A stretch of 64,000 bases of DNA. Origin: Micromussa lordhowensis. Taxonomy: Eukaryota > Cnidaria > Anthozoa > Scleractinia > Lobophylliidae. Position numbers and translations under genes: made by a program. This document shows, in pieces, positions 11,901 to 23,458 of this stretch. Numbering within the stretch: position 1 is the stretch's first letter; each line of letters opens with the position of its first letter. The stretch spans positions 11,567,348-11,631,347 of the forward strand of contig OZ026600.1 in the NCBI GenBank assembly GCA_964020085.1, written 5' to 3'. The notes below the pieces were generated by a model. That model was given only the letters and a program-made list of their open reading frames with translations, was not told the origin of the DNA and did not search any database.

Positions 11901-13749
11901 CTAAATCAGCCATTTTCTGAGATTTTGCCAAGTGGGGACCAAAGGGAAATGCTCAAAAAAGTAGGCCGACTATAGGGGCTTCATAAACACCTTGGCGCAA
12001 ATTGCATCATCTCCTAATTGGTATGCGCTTGAAGTGCAATCATAGGAGTACATTTTGCTGCAAACCGCGGCTCCAAAAGTGCCCGTAGAGCCGAGTTATG
12101 ACAACTTTGCCAAGGACACCTAAATCGGCCATTTTCTGAGATTTTGCCAAGGGGGGACCAAGGGAAAATGCTCAAAGAAGTAGGCCGATTATAGGGGCTT
12201 CATAAACACCCTGGCGCAAATCACATCATCTCCTAATTTAAATGCGCTTAAAGTGCAATCATAGGAGAACATTTTGCTACAAACCGCGGGTCCAAAAGTG
12301 CCCGTAGAGCCGAGTTATGAGAAATTTGCCAAGGACACCTAAATCGGCCATTTTCTGAGATTTTGCAAAGGGGGGACCAAGGGAAAATGTTCAAAAAAGT
12401 AGGCGGACTGTAGGGGCTTCAAAGACACCCTGGCGCAAATTCCATCATCTCCTAATTGGTATGCGCTTGAAGTGCAATCATAGGAACACATTTTGCTGCA
12501 AAGCGCGGCTCCAAAAGTGCCCGTAGAGCCGAGTTATGACAAATTTGCCAAGGACACCTAAATCGGCCATTTTCTGAGATTTTGCCAAGGGGGGACCAAG
12601 GGAAAATGCTCAAAAAAGTAGGCCGACTATAGGGGCTTCAAAAACACCGTGGCGCAAATTGCATCATCTCCTAATTGGTATGCGATTGAAGTGCAATCAT
12701 AGGAGAACATTTTGCTGCAAACCGCGGCTCTAAAAGTGCCCGTAGAGCCGAGTTATGACAAATTTGCCAAGGACACCTAAATCGGCCATTTTCTGAGATT
12801 TTGCCAAGTGGGGACCAAGGGAGAATGCTCAAAAAAGTAGGCCGACTATAGGGGCTTCATAAACACCTTGGCGCAAATTGCATCATCTCCTAATTGGTAT
12901 GCGCTTGAAGTGCAATCATAGGAGTACATTTTGCTGCAAACCGCGGCTCCAAAAGTGCCCGTAGAGCCGAGTTATGACAACTTTGCCAAGGACACCTAAA
13001 TCGGCCATTTTCTGAGATTTTGCCAAGGGGGGACCAAGGGAAAATGCTCAAAGAAGTAGGCCGATTATAGGGGCTTCATAAACACCCTGGCGCAAATTAC
13101 ATCATCTCCTAATTTAAATGCGCTTAAAGTGCAATCATAGGAGAACATTTTGCTGCAAACCGCGGGTCCAAAAGTGCCCGTAGAGCCGAGTTATGAGAAA
13201 TTTGCCAAGGACACCTAAATCGGCCATTTTCTGAGATTTTGCAAAGGGGGGACCAAGGGAAAATGTTCAAAAAGGTAGGCCGACTGTAGGGGCTTCAAAG
13301 ACACCCTGGCGCAAATTCCATCATCTCCTAATTGGTATGCGCTTGAAGTGCAATCATAGGAACACATTTTGCTGCAAACCGCGGCTCCAAAACTGCCCGT
13401 AGAGCCGAGTTATTACAAATTTGCCAAGGACACCTAAATCGGCCATTTTCTGAGATTTTGCCAAGGGGGGACCAAGGGAAAATGCTCAAAAAACTAGGCC
13501 GACTATAGGGGCTTCAAAAACACCTTTGCGCAAATTGCATCATCTCCTAATTGGTATGCGCTTGAAGTGCAATCATAGGAGAACATTTTGCTGCAAACCG
13601 CGGCTCCAAAAGTGCCCGTAGAGCCGAGTTATGACAAATTTGCCAAGGACACCTAAATCGGCCATTTTCTGAGATTTTGCCAAGGGGGGACCAAGGGAAA
13701 AGGCTCAAAAAAGTAGGCCGACTATAGGGGCTTCATAAACACCCTGGCG

Positions 13750-16700
13750 CAAATTGCATCATCTCCTAATTGGTATGCGCTTAAAGTGCAATCATAGGAG
13801 AACATTTTTCCTCAAACCGCGGCTCCAAAAGTGCCCGTAGAGCCGAGTTATGACAAATTTGCCAAGGACACCTAAATCGGGCATTTTCTGACATTTTGGC
13901 AGGTGGGGACCAAGGGAAAATGCTCAAAAAAGAAGGCAGACTATAGGGGCTTCATAAACACCCTGGCCCAAATTGCATCATCTCCTAATTGGTATGCACT
14001 TAAAGTGCAATCATAGGAGAACATTTTGTTGCAAACCGCGGCTCCAAAAGTGCCCGTAAAGCCGAGTTATGACAACTTTGCCAAGGACACCTAAATCGAC
14101 CATTTTCTGAGATTTTGCCAAGGGGGGACCAAGGGAAAATGCTCAAAAAAGTAGGCCGACTATAGGGGCTTCATAAACACCCTGGCACAAATTGCATCAT
14201 CTCCTAATTGGTATGCGCTTGAAGTGCAATCATAGGAAAACATTTTGCTGCAAACCGCGGATCCGAAAGTGCCCGTAGAGCCGAGTTATGACAAATTTGC
14301 CAAGGACACCTTAATCGGCCATTTTTTGAGAATTTGCCAAGGGCGGACCAAGGGAAAATGCTCAAAAAATTAGGCCGACTGTAGGGGCATTAAAAACACC
14401 CTGGCGCAAATTGCATCATCTTCTAATTGGTATGAGCTTGAAGTGCAATCATAGGACAACATTTTGCTGCAAACCGCGGGTCCAAAAGTGCCCGTAGAGC
14501 CGAGTTATGACAAATTTGCCAAGGACACCTAAATCGGCCATTTTCTGAGATTTTGCCAAGGGGGGACCAAGGGAAAATGCTCAAAAAAGTAGGCCGACTA
14601 TAGGGGCTTCAAAAACACCGTGGCGCAAATTGCATCATCTCCTAATTGGTATGCGCTTGAAGTGCAATCATAGGAGAACATTTTGCTGCAAACTGCGGCT
14701 CTAAAAGTGCCCGTAGAGCCGAGTTATGACAAATTTGCCAAGGACACCTAAATCGGCCATTTTCTGAGATTTTGCCAAGTGGGGACCAAGGGAAAATGCT
14801 CAAAAAAGTAGGCCGACTATAGGGGCTTCATAAACACCTTGGCGCGAATTGCATCATCTCCTAATTGGTATGCGCTTAAAGTGCAATCATAGGAGTACAT
14901 TTTGCTGCAAACCGCGGCTCCAAAAGTGCCCGTAGAGCCGAGTTATGACAACTCTGCCAAGGACACCTAAATCGGCCATTTTCTGAGATTTTGCCAAGGG
15001 GGGACCAAGGGAAAATGCTCAAAAAAGTAGGCCGATTATAGGGGCTTCATAAACACCCTGGCGCAAATTACATCATCTCCTAATTTGAATGCGCTTAAAG
15101 TTCAATCATAGGAGAACATTTTGCTGCAAACCGCGGGTCCAAAAGTGCCCGTAGAGCCGAGTTATGAGAAATTTGCCAAGGACACCTAAATCGGCCATTT
15201 TCTGAGATTTTGCCAAGGGGGGACCAAGGGAAAATGTTCAAAAAAGTAGGCCAACTGTAGGGGCTTCAAAGACACCCTGGCGCAAATTCCATCATCTCCT
15301 AATTGGTATGCGCTTGAAGTGCAATCATAGGAACACATTTTGTTGCAAACCGCGGGTCCAAAAGTGCCCGTAGAGCCGAGTTATGAGAAATTTGCCAAGG
15401 ACACCTAAATCGGCCATTTTCTGAGATTTTGCCAAGGGGGGGGCCAAGGGAAAATGTTCAAAAAAGTAGGCCAACTGTAGGGGCTTCAAAAACACCCTGG
15501 CGCAAATTGCATCATCTCCTAATTGGTATGCGCTTGAAGTGCAATCATAGGAACACATTTTGCTGCAAACCGCGGCTCCAAAAGTGCCCGTAGAGCCGAG
15601 TTATGACAAATTTGCCAAGGACACCTAAATCGGCCATTTTCTGAGATTTTGCCAAGGGGGGACCAAGGGAAAATGCTCAAAAAAGTAGGCCGACTATAGG
15701 GGCTTCAAAAACACCTTTGCGCAAATTGCATCATCTCCTAATTGATATGCGCTTGAAGTGCAATCATAGGAGAACATTTTGCTGCAAACCGCGGCTCCAA
15801 AAGTGCCCGTAGAGCCGAGTTATGATAAATTTGCCAAGAACACCTAAATCGGCCATTTTCTGAGATTTTGCCAAGTGGAGACCAAGAGAAAATGCTCAAA
15901 AAAGTAGGTCGACTATAGGGGCTTCATAAACACCCTGGCGCAAATTGCATCATCTCCTAATTGGTATGCGCTTAAAGTGCAATCATAGGAAAACATTTTG
16001 TTGCAAACCGCAGCTCCAAAAATGCCCGTAGAGCCGAGTTATGACAACTTTGCCAAGGACACCTAAATCGGCCATTTTCTGAGATTTTGCCAAGGGGGGA
16101 CCAAGGGAAAATGCTCAAAAAAGTAGGCCGACTATAGGGGCTTAATAAACACCCTGGCGCAAATTACATCATCTCTTAATTTGTATGCGCTTGAAGTGCA
16201 ATCATTGGAGAACATTTTGCTGCAAACCGCGGCTCCAAAAGTGCCCGTAGAGCCGAGTTATGACAACTTTGCCAAGGACACCTAAATCGGCCATTTTCTG
16301 AGATTTTGCCAAGGGGGGACCAAGGGAAAATGCTCAAAAAAGTAGGCCGACTATAGGGGCTTCATAAACACCTTTGCGCAAATTGCATCATCTCTTAATT
16401 GGTATGCGCTTGAAGTGCAATCATAGGAGAACATTTTGCTGCAAACCGCGGCTCCAAAACTGCCCGTAGAGCCCAGTTATGACAACTTTGCCAAGGACAC
16501 CTAAATCGGCCATTTTCTGAGATTTTGCCAAGGGGGGACCAAGGGAAAATGCTCAAAAAAGTAGCCTGACTATAGGCGCTTCAAAAACACCCTGGCGCAA
16601 ATTGCATCATCTCCTAATTGCTATGCACTTGAAGTGCAATCATAGGAAAACATTCTGCTGCAAACCGCGGGTCCAAAAGTGCCCGTAGAGCCGAGTTATG

Positions 16701-19700
16701 ACAAATTTGCCAAGGACACCTAAATCGGCCATTTTCTGAGATTTTGCCAAGGGGGGACCAAGGGAAAATGCTCAAAAGAGTAGGCCGAATATAGGGGCTT
16801 CATAAACACCCTGGCGCAAATTACGTCATCTCCTAATTGGTATGCGCTTGAAGTGCAATCATAGGAGAACATTTTGCTTCAAACCGCGGCTCCAAAAGTG
16901 CCCGTAAAGCGGAGTTATGACAAATTTGCCAAGGACACCTAAATCGGCCATTTTCTGAGATTTTGCAAAGTGGGGACCAAGGGAAAATGCTCAAAAAAGT
17001 AGGCCGGCTATAGCGGCTTCAAAAACACCCTGGCGCAAATTGCATCATCTCCTAATTGGTATGCGCTTGAAGTGCAATCATAGGAACACATTTTGCTGCA
17101 AACCGCGGCTCCAAAAGTGCCCGTAGAGCCGAGTTATGACAAATTTGCCAAGGAGACCTTAATCGGCCATTTTCTGAGAATTTGCCAAGGGCGGACCAAG
17201 GGAAAATGCTCAAAAAAGTAGGCCGACTGTAGGGGCTTCAAAAACACCCTGGCGCAAATTACATCATCTTCTAATTGGTATGAGCTTGAAGTGCAATCAT
17301 AGGACAACATTTTGCTGCAAACCGCGGCTCCAAAAGTGCCCGTAGAGCCGAGTTATGACAAATTTGCCAAGGAGACCTAAATCGGCCATTTTCTGAGATT
17401 TTGCCAAGGGGAGACCAAGGGAAAATGCTCAAAAAAGTAGGCCGACTATAGGGGCTTCAAAAACACCTTTGCGCAAATTGCATCATCTCCTAATTGGTAT
17501 GCGCTTGAAGTGCAATCATAGGAGGACATTTTGCTGCAAACCGCGGCTCCAAAAGTGCCCGTAGAGCCCAGTTATGACAACTTTGCCAAGGACACCTAAA
17601 TCGGCCATTTTCTGAGATTTTGCCAAGGGGGGACCAAGGGAAAATGCTCAAAAAAGTAGGCCGACTATAGGCGCTCCAAAAACACCCTGGCGCAAATTGC
17701 ATCATCTCCTAATTGCTATGCACTTGAAGTGCAATCATAGGAGAACATTCTGCTGCAAACCGCGGCTCCAAAAGTGCCCGTAGAGCCGAGTTATAACAAA
17801 TTTGCCAAGGACACCTAAATCGGCCATTTTCTAAGATTTTGCCAAGGGGGGACCAAGGGAAAATGCTCAAAAGAGTAGGCCGAATATAGGGGCTTCATAA
17901 ACACCCTGGCGCAAATTACGTCATCTCCTAATTGGTATGCTCTTGAAGTGCAATCATAGGAGAACATTTTGCTTCAAACCGCGGCTCCAAAAGTGCCCGT
18001 AAAGCCGAGTTATGACAAATTTGCCAAGGACACCTAAATCGGCCATTTTCTGAGATTTTGCAAAGGGGGGACCAAGTGAAAATGCTCAAAAAAGTAGGCC
18101 GACTATAGCGGCTTCAAAAACACCCTGGCGCAAATTGCATCATCTCCTAATTGGTATGCGCTTGAAGTGCAATCATAGGAACACATTTTGCTGCAAACCG
18201 CGGCTCCAAAAGTGCCCGTATAGCCGAGTTATGACAAATTTGCCAAGGACACCTAAATCGGCCATTTTCTGAGATTTTGCCAAGGGGGGACCAAGGGAAA
18301 AGGCTCAAAAAAGTAGGCCGACTATAGTGGCTTCAAAAACACCCTGGCGCAAATTGCATCATCTCCTAATTGGTATGCGCTTAAAGTGCAATCATAGGAG
18401 AACATTTTTGCTCAAACCGCGGCTCCAAAAGTGCCCGTAGAGCCGAGTTATGACAAATTTGCCAAGGACACCTTAATCGGCCATTTTTTGAGAATTTGCC
18501 AAGTGGGGACCAAGGGAAAATGCTCAAAAAAGAAGGCCGACTGTAGGGGCATTAAAAACACCCTGGCACAACTTGCATCATCTTCTAATTGGTATGAGCT
18601 TGAAGTGCAATCATAGGACAACATTTTGCTGCAAACCGCGGGTCCAAAAGTGCCCGTAGAGCCGAGTTATGACAAATTTTCCAAGGACACCTAAATCGGC
18701 CATTTTCTGAGATTTTGCCAAGGGGGGACCAAGGGAAAATGCTCAAAAAAGTAGGCCGACTATAGGGGCTTCAAAAACACCGTGGCGCAAATTGCATCAT
18801 CTCCTAATTAGTATGCGCTTGAAGTGCAATCATAGGAGAACATTTTGCTGCAAACCGCGGCTCTAAAAGTGCCCGTAGAGCCGAGTTATGACAAATTTGC
18901 CAAGGACACCTAAATCAGCCATTTTCTGAGATTTTGCCAAGTGGGGACCAAAGGGAAATGCTCAAAAAAGTAGGCCGACTATAGGGGCTTCATAAACACC
19001 TTGGCGCAAATTGCATCATCTCCTAATTGGTATGCGCTTGAAGTGCAATCATAGGAGTACATTTTGCTGCAAACCGCGGCTCCAAAAGTGCCCGTAGAGC
19101 CGAGTTATGACAACTTTGCCAAGGACACCTAAATCGGCCATTTTCTGAGATTTTGCCAAGGGGGGACCAAGGGAAAATGCTCAAAGAAGTAGGCCGATTA
19201 TAGGGGCTTCATAAACACCCTGGCGCAAATCACATCATCTCCTAATTTAAATGCGCTTAAAGTGCAATCATAGGAGAACATTTTGCTACAAACCGCGGGT
19301 CCAAAAGTGCCCGTAGAGCCGAGTTATGAGAAATTTGCCAAGGACACCTAAATCGGCCATTTTCTGAGATTTTGCAAAGGGGGGACCAAGGGAAAATGTT
19401 CAAAAAAGTAGGCGGACTGTAGGGGCTTCAAAGACACCCTGGCGCAAATTCCATCATCTCCTAATTGGTATGCGCTTGAAGTGCAATCATAGGAACACAT
19501 TTTGCTGCAAAGCGCGGCTCCAAAAGTGCCCGTAGAGCCGAGTTATGACAAATTTGCCAAGGACACCTAAATCGGCCATTTTCTGAGATTTTGCCAAGGG
19601 GGGACCAAGGGAAAATGCTCAAAAAAGTAGGCCGACTATAGGGGCTTCAAAAACACCGTGGCGCAAATTGCATCATCTCCTAATTGGTATGCGATTGAAG

Positions 19701-20695
19701 TGCAATCATAGGAGAACATTTTGCTGCAAACCGCGGCTCTAAAAGTGCCCGTAGAGCCGAGTTATGACAAATTTGCCAAGGACACCTAAATCGGCCATTT
19801 TCTGAGATTTTGCCAAGTGGGGACCAAGGGAGAATGCTCAAAAAAGTAGGCCGACTATAGGGGCTTCATAAACACCTTGGCGCAAATTGCATCATCTCCT
19901 AATTGGTATGCGCTTGAAGTGCAATCATAGGAGTACATTTTGCTGCAAACCGCGGCTCCAAAAGTGCCCGTAGAGCCGAGTTATGACAACTTTGCCAAGG
20001 ACACCTAAATCGGCCATTTTCTGAGATTTTGCCAAGGGGGGACCAAGGGAAAATGCTCAAAGAAGTAGGCCGATTATAGGGGCTTCATAAACACCCTGGC
20101 GCAAATTACATCATCTCCTAATTTAAATGCGCTTAAAGTGCAATCATAGGAGAACATTTTGCTGCAAACCGCGGGTCCAAAAGTGCCCGTAGAGCCGAGT
20201 TATGAGAAATTTGCCAAGGACACCTAAATCGGCCATTTTCTGAGATTTTGCAAAGGGGGGACCAAGGGAAAATGTTCAAAAAGGTAGGCCGACTGTAGGG
20301 GCTTCAAAGACACCCTGGCGCAAATTCCATCATCTCCTAATTGGTATGCGCTTGAAGTGCAATCATAGGAACACATTTTGCTGCAAACCGCGGCTCCAAA
20401 ACTGCCCGTAGAGCCGAGTTATTACAAATTTGCCAAGGACACCTAAATCGGCCATTTTCTGAGATTTTGCCAAGGGGGGACCAAGGGAAAATGCTCAAAA
20501 AACTAGGCCGACTATAGGGGCTTCAAAAACACCTTTGCGCAAATTGCATCATCTCCTAATTGGTATGCGCTTGAAGTGCAATCATAGGAGAACATTTTGC
20601 TGCAAACCGCGGCTCCAAAAGTGCCCGTAGAGCCGAGTTATGACAAATTTGCCAAGGACACCTAAATCGGCCATTTTCTGAGATTTTGCCAAGTG
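13750..20695. repeat. Higher-order repeat B, copy 2 (about 32 monomers)
   Basis: This is a near-identical neighbour of copy 1. Differences seen are CTTCATAAA for CTTCATGAA near 15927, ACTCTGCC for ACTTTGCC near 14952, GGAAAAC for GGAGAAC near 16646, GCTCTTG for GCGCTTG near 17940, and GCAAACC for GCAAGCC near 18632. It contains one extra B-type monomer at about 17150-17369. Similarity to copy 1 ends at about 20690, where the sequence switches to the AAGTGGAGACC type. Its last 2 kb is shared with the next HOR family. Confidence 0.9.
17150..17369. repeat. Single B-type monomer present in HOR B copy 2 and absent from copy 1
   Basis: Copy 1 passes from GGACACC directly into CTAAATCGG near 10371. 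Copy 2 instead reads GGAGACCTTAATCGG, then a full B-type monomer, then GGAGACCTAAATCGG. The later units near 28320 and 35770 also have the B-type monomer at this place. The simplest reading is that copy 1 lost it by exchange between adjacent monomers. Confidence 0.8.
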
Positions 20696-23458
20696 GAGAC
20701 CAAGAGAAAATGCTCAAAAAAGTAGGCCGACTATAGGGGCTTCATAAACACCCTGGCGCAAATAACATCATCTCCTAATTTGTATGCGCTTGAAGTGCAA
20801 TCATAGGAGAACATTTTGCTGCAAACCGCGGCTCCAAAAGTGCCCCTAGAGCCGAGTTATGACAAATTTGCCAAGGACACCTAAATCGGCCATTTTCTGA
20901 GATTTTGCCAAGTGGAGACCAAGAGAAAATGCTCAAAAAAGTAGGCCGACTATAGGGGCTTCATAAACACCCTGGCGCAAATTGCATCATCTCCTAATTG
21001 GTATGCGCTTAAAGTGCAATCATAGGAAAACATTTTGTTGCAAACCGCAGCTCCAAAAATGCCCGTAGAGCCGAGTTATGACAACTTTGCCAAGGACACC
21101 TAAATCGGCCATTTTCTGAGATTTTGCCAAGGGGGGACCAAGGGAAAATGCTCAAAAAAGTAGGCCGACTATAGGGGCTTAATAAACACCCTGGCGCAAA
21201 TTACATCATCTCTTAATTTGTATGCGCTTGAAGTGCAATCATAGGAGAACATTTTGCTGCAAACCGCGGCTCCAAAAGTGCCCGTAGAGCCGAGTTATGA
21301 CAAATTTGCCAAGGACACCTAAATCGGCCATTTTCTGAGATTTTGCCAAGGGGGGACCAAGGGAAAATGCTCAAAAAAGTAGGCCGACTATAGGGGCTTC
21401 AAAAACACCCTTGCGCAAATTGCATCATCTCTTAATTGGTCTGCGCTTGAAGTGCAATCATAGGAGAACATTTTGCTGGAAACCGCGGCTCCAAAAGTGC
21501 CCGTAGAGCCGAGTTATGACAAATTTGCCAAGGACACCTAAATCGGCCATTTTCTGAGATTTTGCCAAGGGGGGACCAAGGGAAAATGCTCAAAAAAGTA
21601 GGCCGACTATAGGGGCTTCATAAAAACCCTGGTGCAAATTGCATCATCTCCTAATTGGTATGCGCTTGAAGTGCAATCATAGGAGAACATTTTGCTGCAA
21701 ACCGCGGCTCCAAAAGTGCCCGTAGAGCCGAGTTATGACAAATTTGCCAAGGACACCTTAATCGGCCATTTTCTGAGAATTTGCCAAGGGCGGACCAAGG
21801 GAAAATGCTCAAAAAAGTAGGCCGACTGTAGGGGCTTCAAAAACACTCTGGCGCAAATTGCATCATGTTTTAATTGGTATGAGCTTGAAGTGCAATCATA
21901 GGACAACATTTTGCTGCAAACCGCGGGTCCAAAAGTGCCCGTAGAGCCGAGTTATGACAAATTTGCCAAGGACACCTTAATCGGCCATTTTCTGAGAATT
22001 TGCCAAGGGGAGACCAAGGGAAAATGCTCAAAAAAGTAGGCCGACTGTAGGGGCTTCAAAAACACCTTTGCGCAAATTGCATGATCTTCTAATTGGTATG
22101 AGCTTGAAGTGCAATCATAGGACAACATTTTGCTGCAAACCGCGGCTCCAAAAGTGCCCGTAGAGCCGAGTTATGACAAATTTGCCAAGGACACCTTAAT
22201 CGGCCATTTTCTGAGAATTTGCCAAGTGGGGACCAAGGGAAAATGCTCAAAAAAGTAGGCCGACTGTAGGGGCTTCAAAAACACCCTGGCGCAAATTCCA
22301 TCATCTCCTAATTGGTATGCGCTTGAAGTGCAATCATAGGAACACATTTTGCTGCAAACCGCGGCTCCAAAAGTGCCCGTAGAGCCGAGTTATGACAAAT
22401 TTGCCAAGGACACCTAAATCGGCCATTTTCTGAGATTTTGCCAAGGGGGGACCAAGGGAAAATGCTCAAAAAACTAGGCCGACTATAGGGGCTTCAAAAA
22501 CACCTTTGCGCAAATTGCATCATCTCCTAATTGGTATGCGCTTGAAGTGCAATCATAGGAGAACATTTTGCTGCAAACCGCGGCTCCAAAAGTGCCCGTA
22601 GAGCCGAGTTATGACAAATTTGCCAAGGACACCTAAATCGGCCATTTTCTGAGATTTTGCCAAGTGGAGACCAAGAGAAAATGCTCAAAAAAGTAGGCCG
22701 ACTATAGGGGCTTCATAAACACCCTGGCGCAAATTGCATCATCTTCTAATTGGTATGCGCTTGAAGTGCAATCATAGGAACACATTTTGCTGCAAACCGC
22801 GGCTCCAAAAGTGCCCGTAGAGCCGAGTTATGACAACTTTGCCAAGGACACCTAAATCGGCCATTTTCTGAGATTTTGCCAAGGGGGGACCAAGGGAAAA
22901 TGCTCAAAAAAGTAGCCTGACTATAGGCGCTTCAAAAACACCCTGGCGCAAATTGCATCATCTCCTAATTGCTATGCACTTGAAGTGCAATCATAGGAGA
23001 ACATTCTGCTGCAAACCGCGGCTCCAAAAGTGCCCGTAGAGCCGAGTTATGACAAATTTGCCAAGGACACCTAAATCGGCCATTTTCTGAGATTTTGCCA
23101 AGGGGGGACCAAGGGAAAATGCTCAAAAGAGTAGGCCGAATATAGGGGCTTCATAAACACCCTGGCGCAAATTACGTCATCTCCTAATTGGTATGCGCTT
23201 GAAGTGCAATCATAGGAGAACATTTTGCTTCAAACCGCGGCTCCAAAAGTGCCCGTAAAGCGGAGTTATGACAAATTTGCCAAGGACACCTAAATCGGCC
23301 ATTTTCTGAGATTTTGCAAAGGGGGGACCAAGTGAAAATGCTCAAAAAAGTAGGCCGGCTATAGCGGCTTCAAAAACACCCTGGCGCAAATTGCATCATC
23401 TCCTAATTGGTATGCGCTTGAAGTGCAATCATAGGAACACATTTTGCTGCAAACCGCG
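18641..23458. repeat. HOR unit U1 (22 monomers, 4818 bp)
   Basis: The unit is anchored at the GGTCC that follows a GGACAAC monomer start (18641; next anchor 23459). It matches 23459 onward at a lag of 4818 bp, falling to 4817 after a one-base loss near 25290. Shared markers are AAAGGGAAATGC, CTAATTTAAATGCGC, GCAAAGCGCGGC, GGTCTGCGC and CATGTTTTAATTGG (21864 and 26681). Its first 2 kb also matches 11632-13690, which links this family to HOR B. Confidence 0.9.

Larger units (their letters stand above)
6960..13749. repeat. Higher-order repeat B, copy 1 (31 monomers, 6790 bp)
   Basis: This unit is duplicated directly downstream at a lag of 6790 bp, rising to 7009 bp after about 10370. Shared private variants include CATTTTTCCTCAAACC (7010 and 13800), GGATCCGAAAGTG (7468 and 14258), CAAGGGGGGGGCC (8643 and 15433) and TTGGAGAAC (9414 and 16204). 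I noticed only a handful of single-base differences. One monomer is absent from this copy relative to copy 2. Confidence 0.92.

Noticed and set aside
6960..20695. Assembly artefact as the cause of the near-identical HOR B copies
   Set aside because: The copies differ by one whole monomer and several single bases, which a simple duplicated contig would not show. Collapse or mis-joining in the array cannot be fully ruled out without reads.
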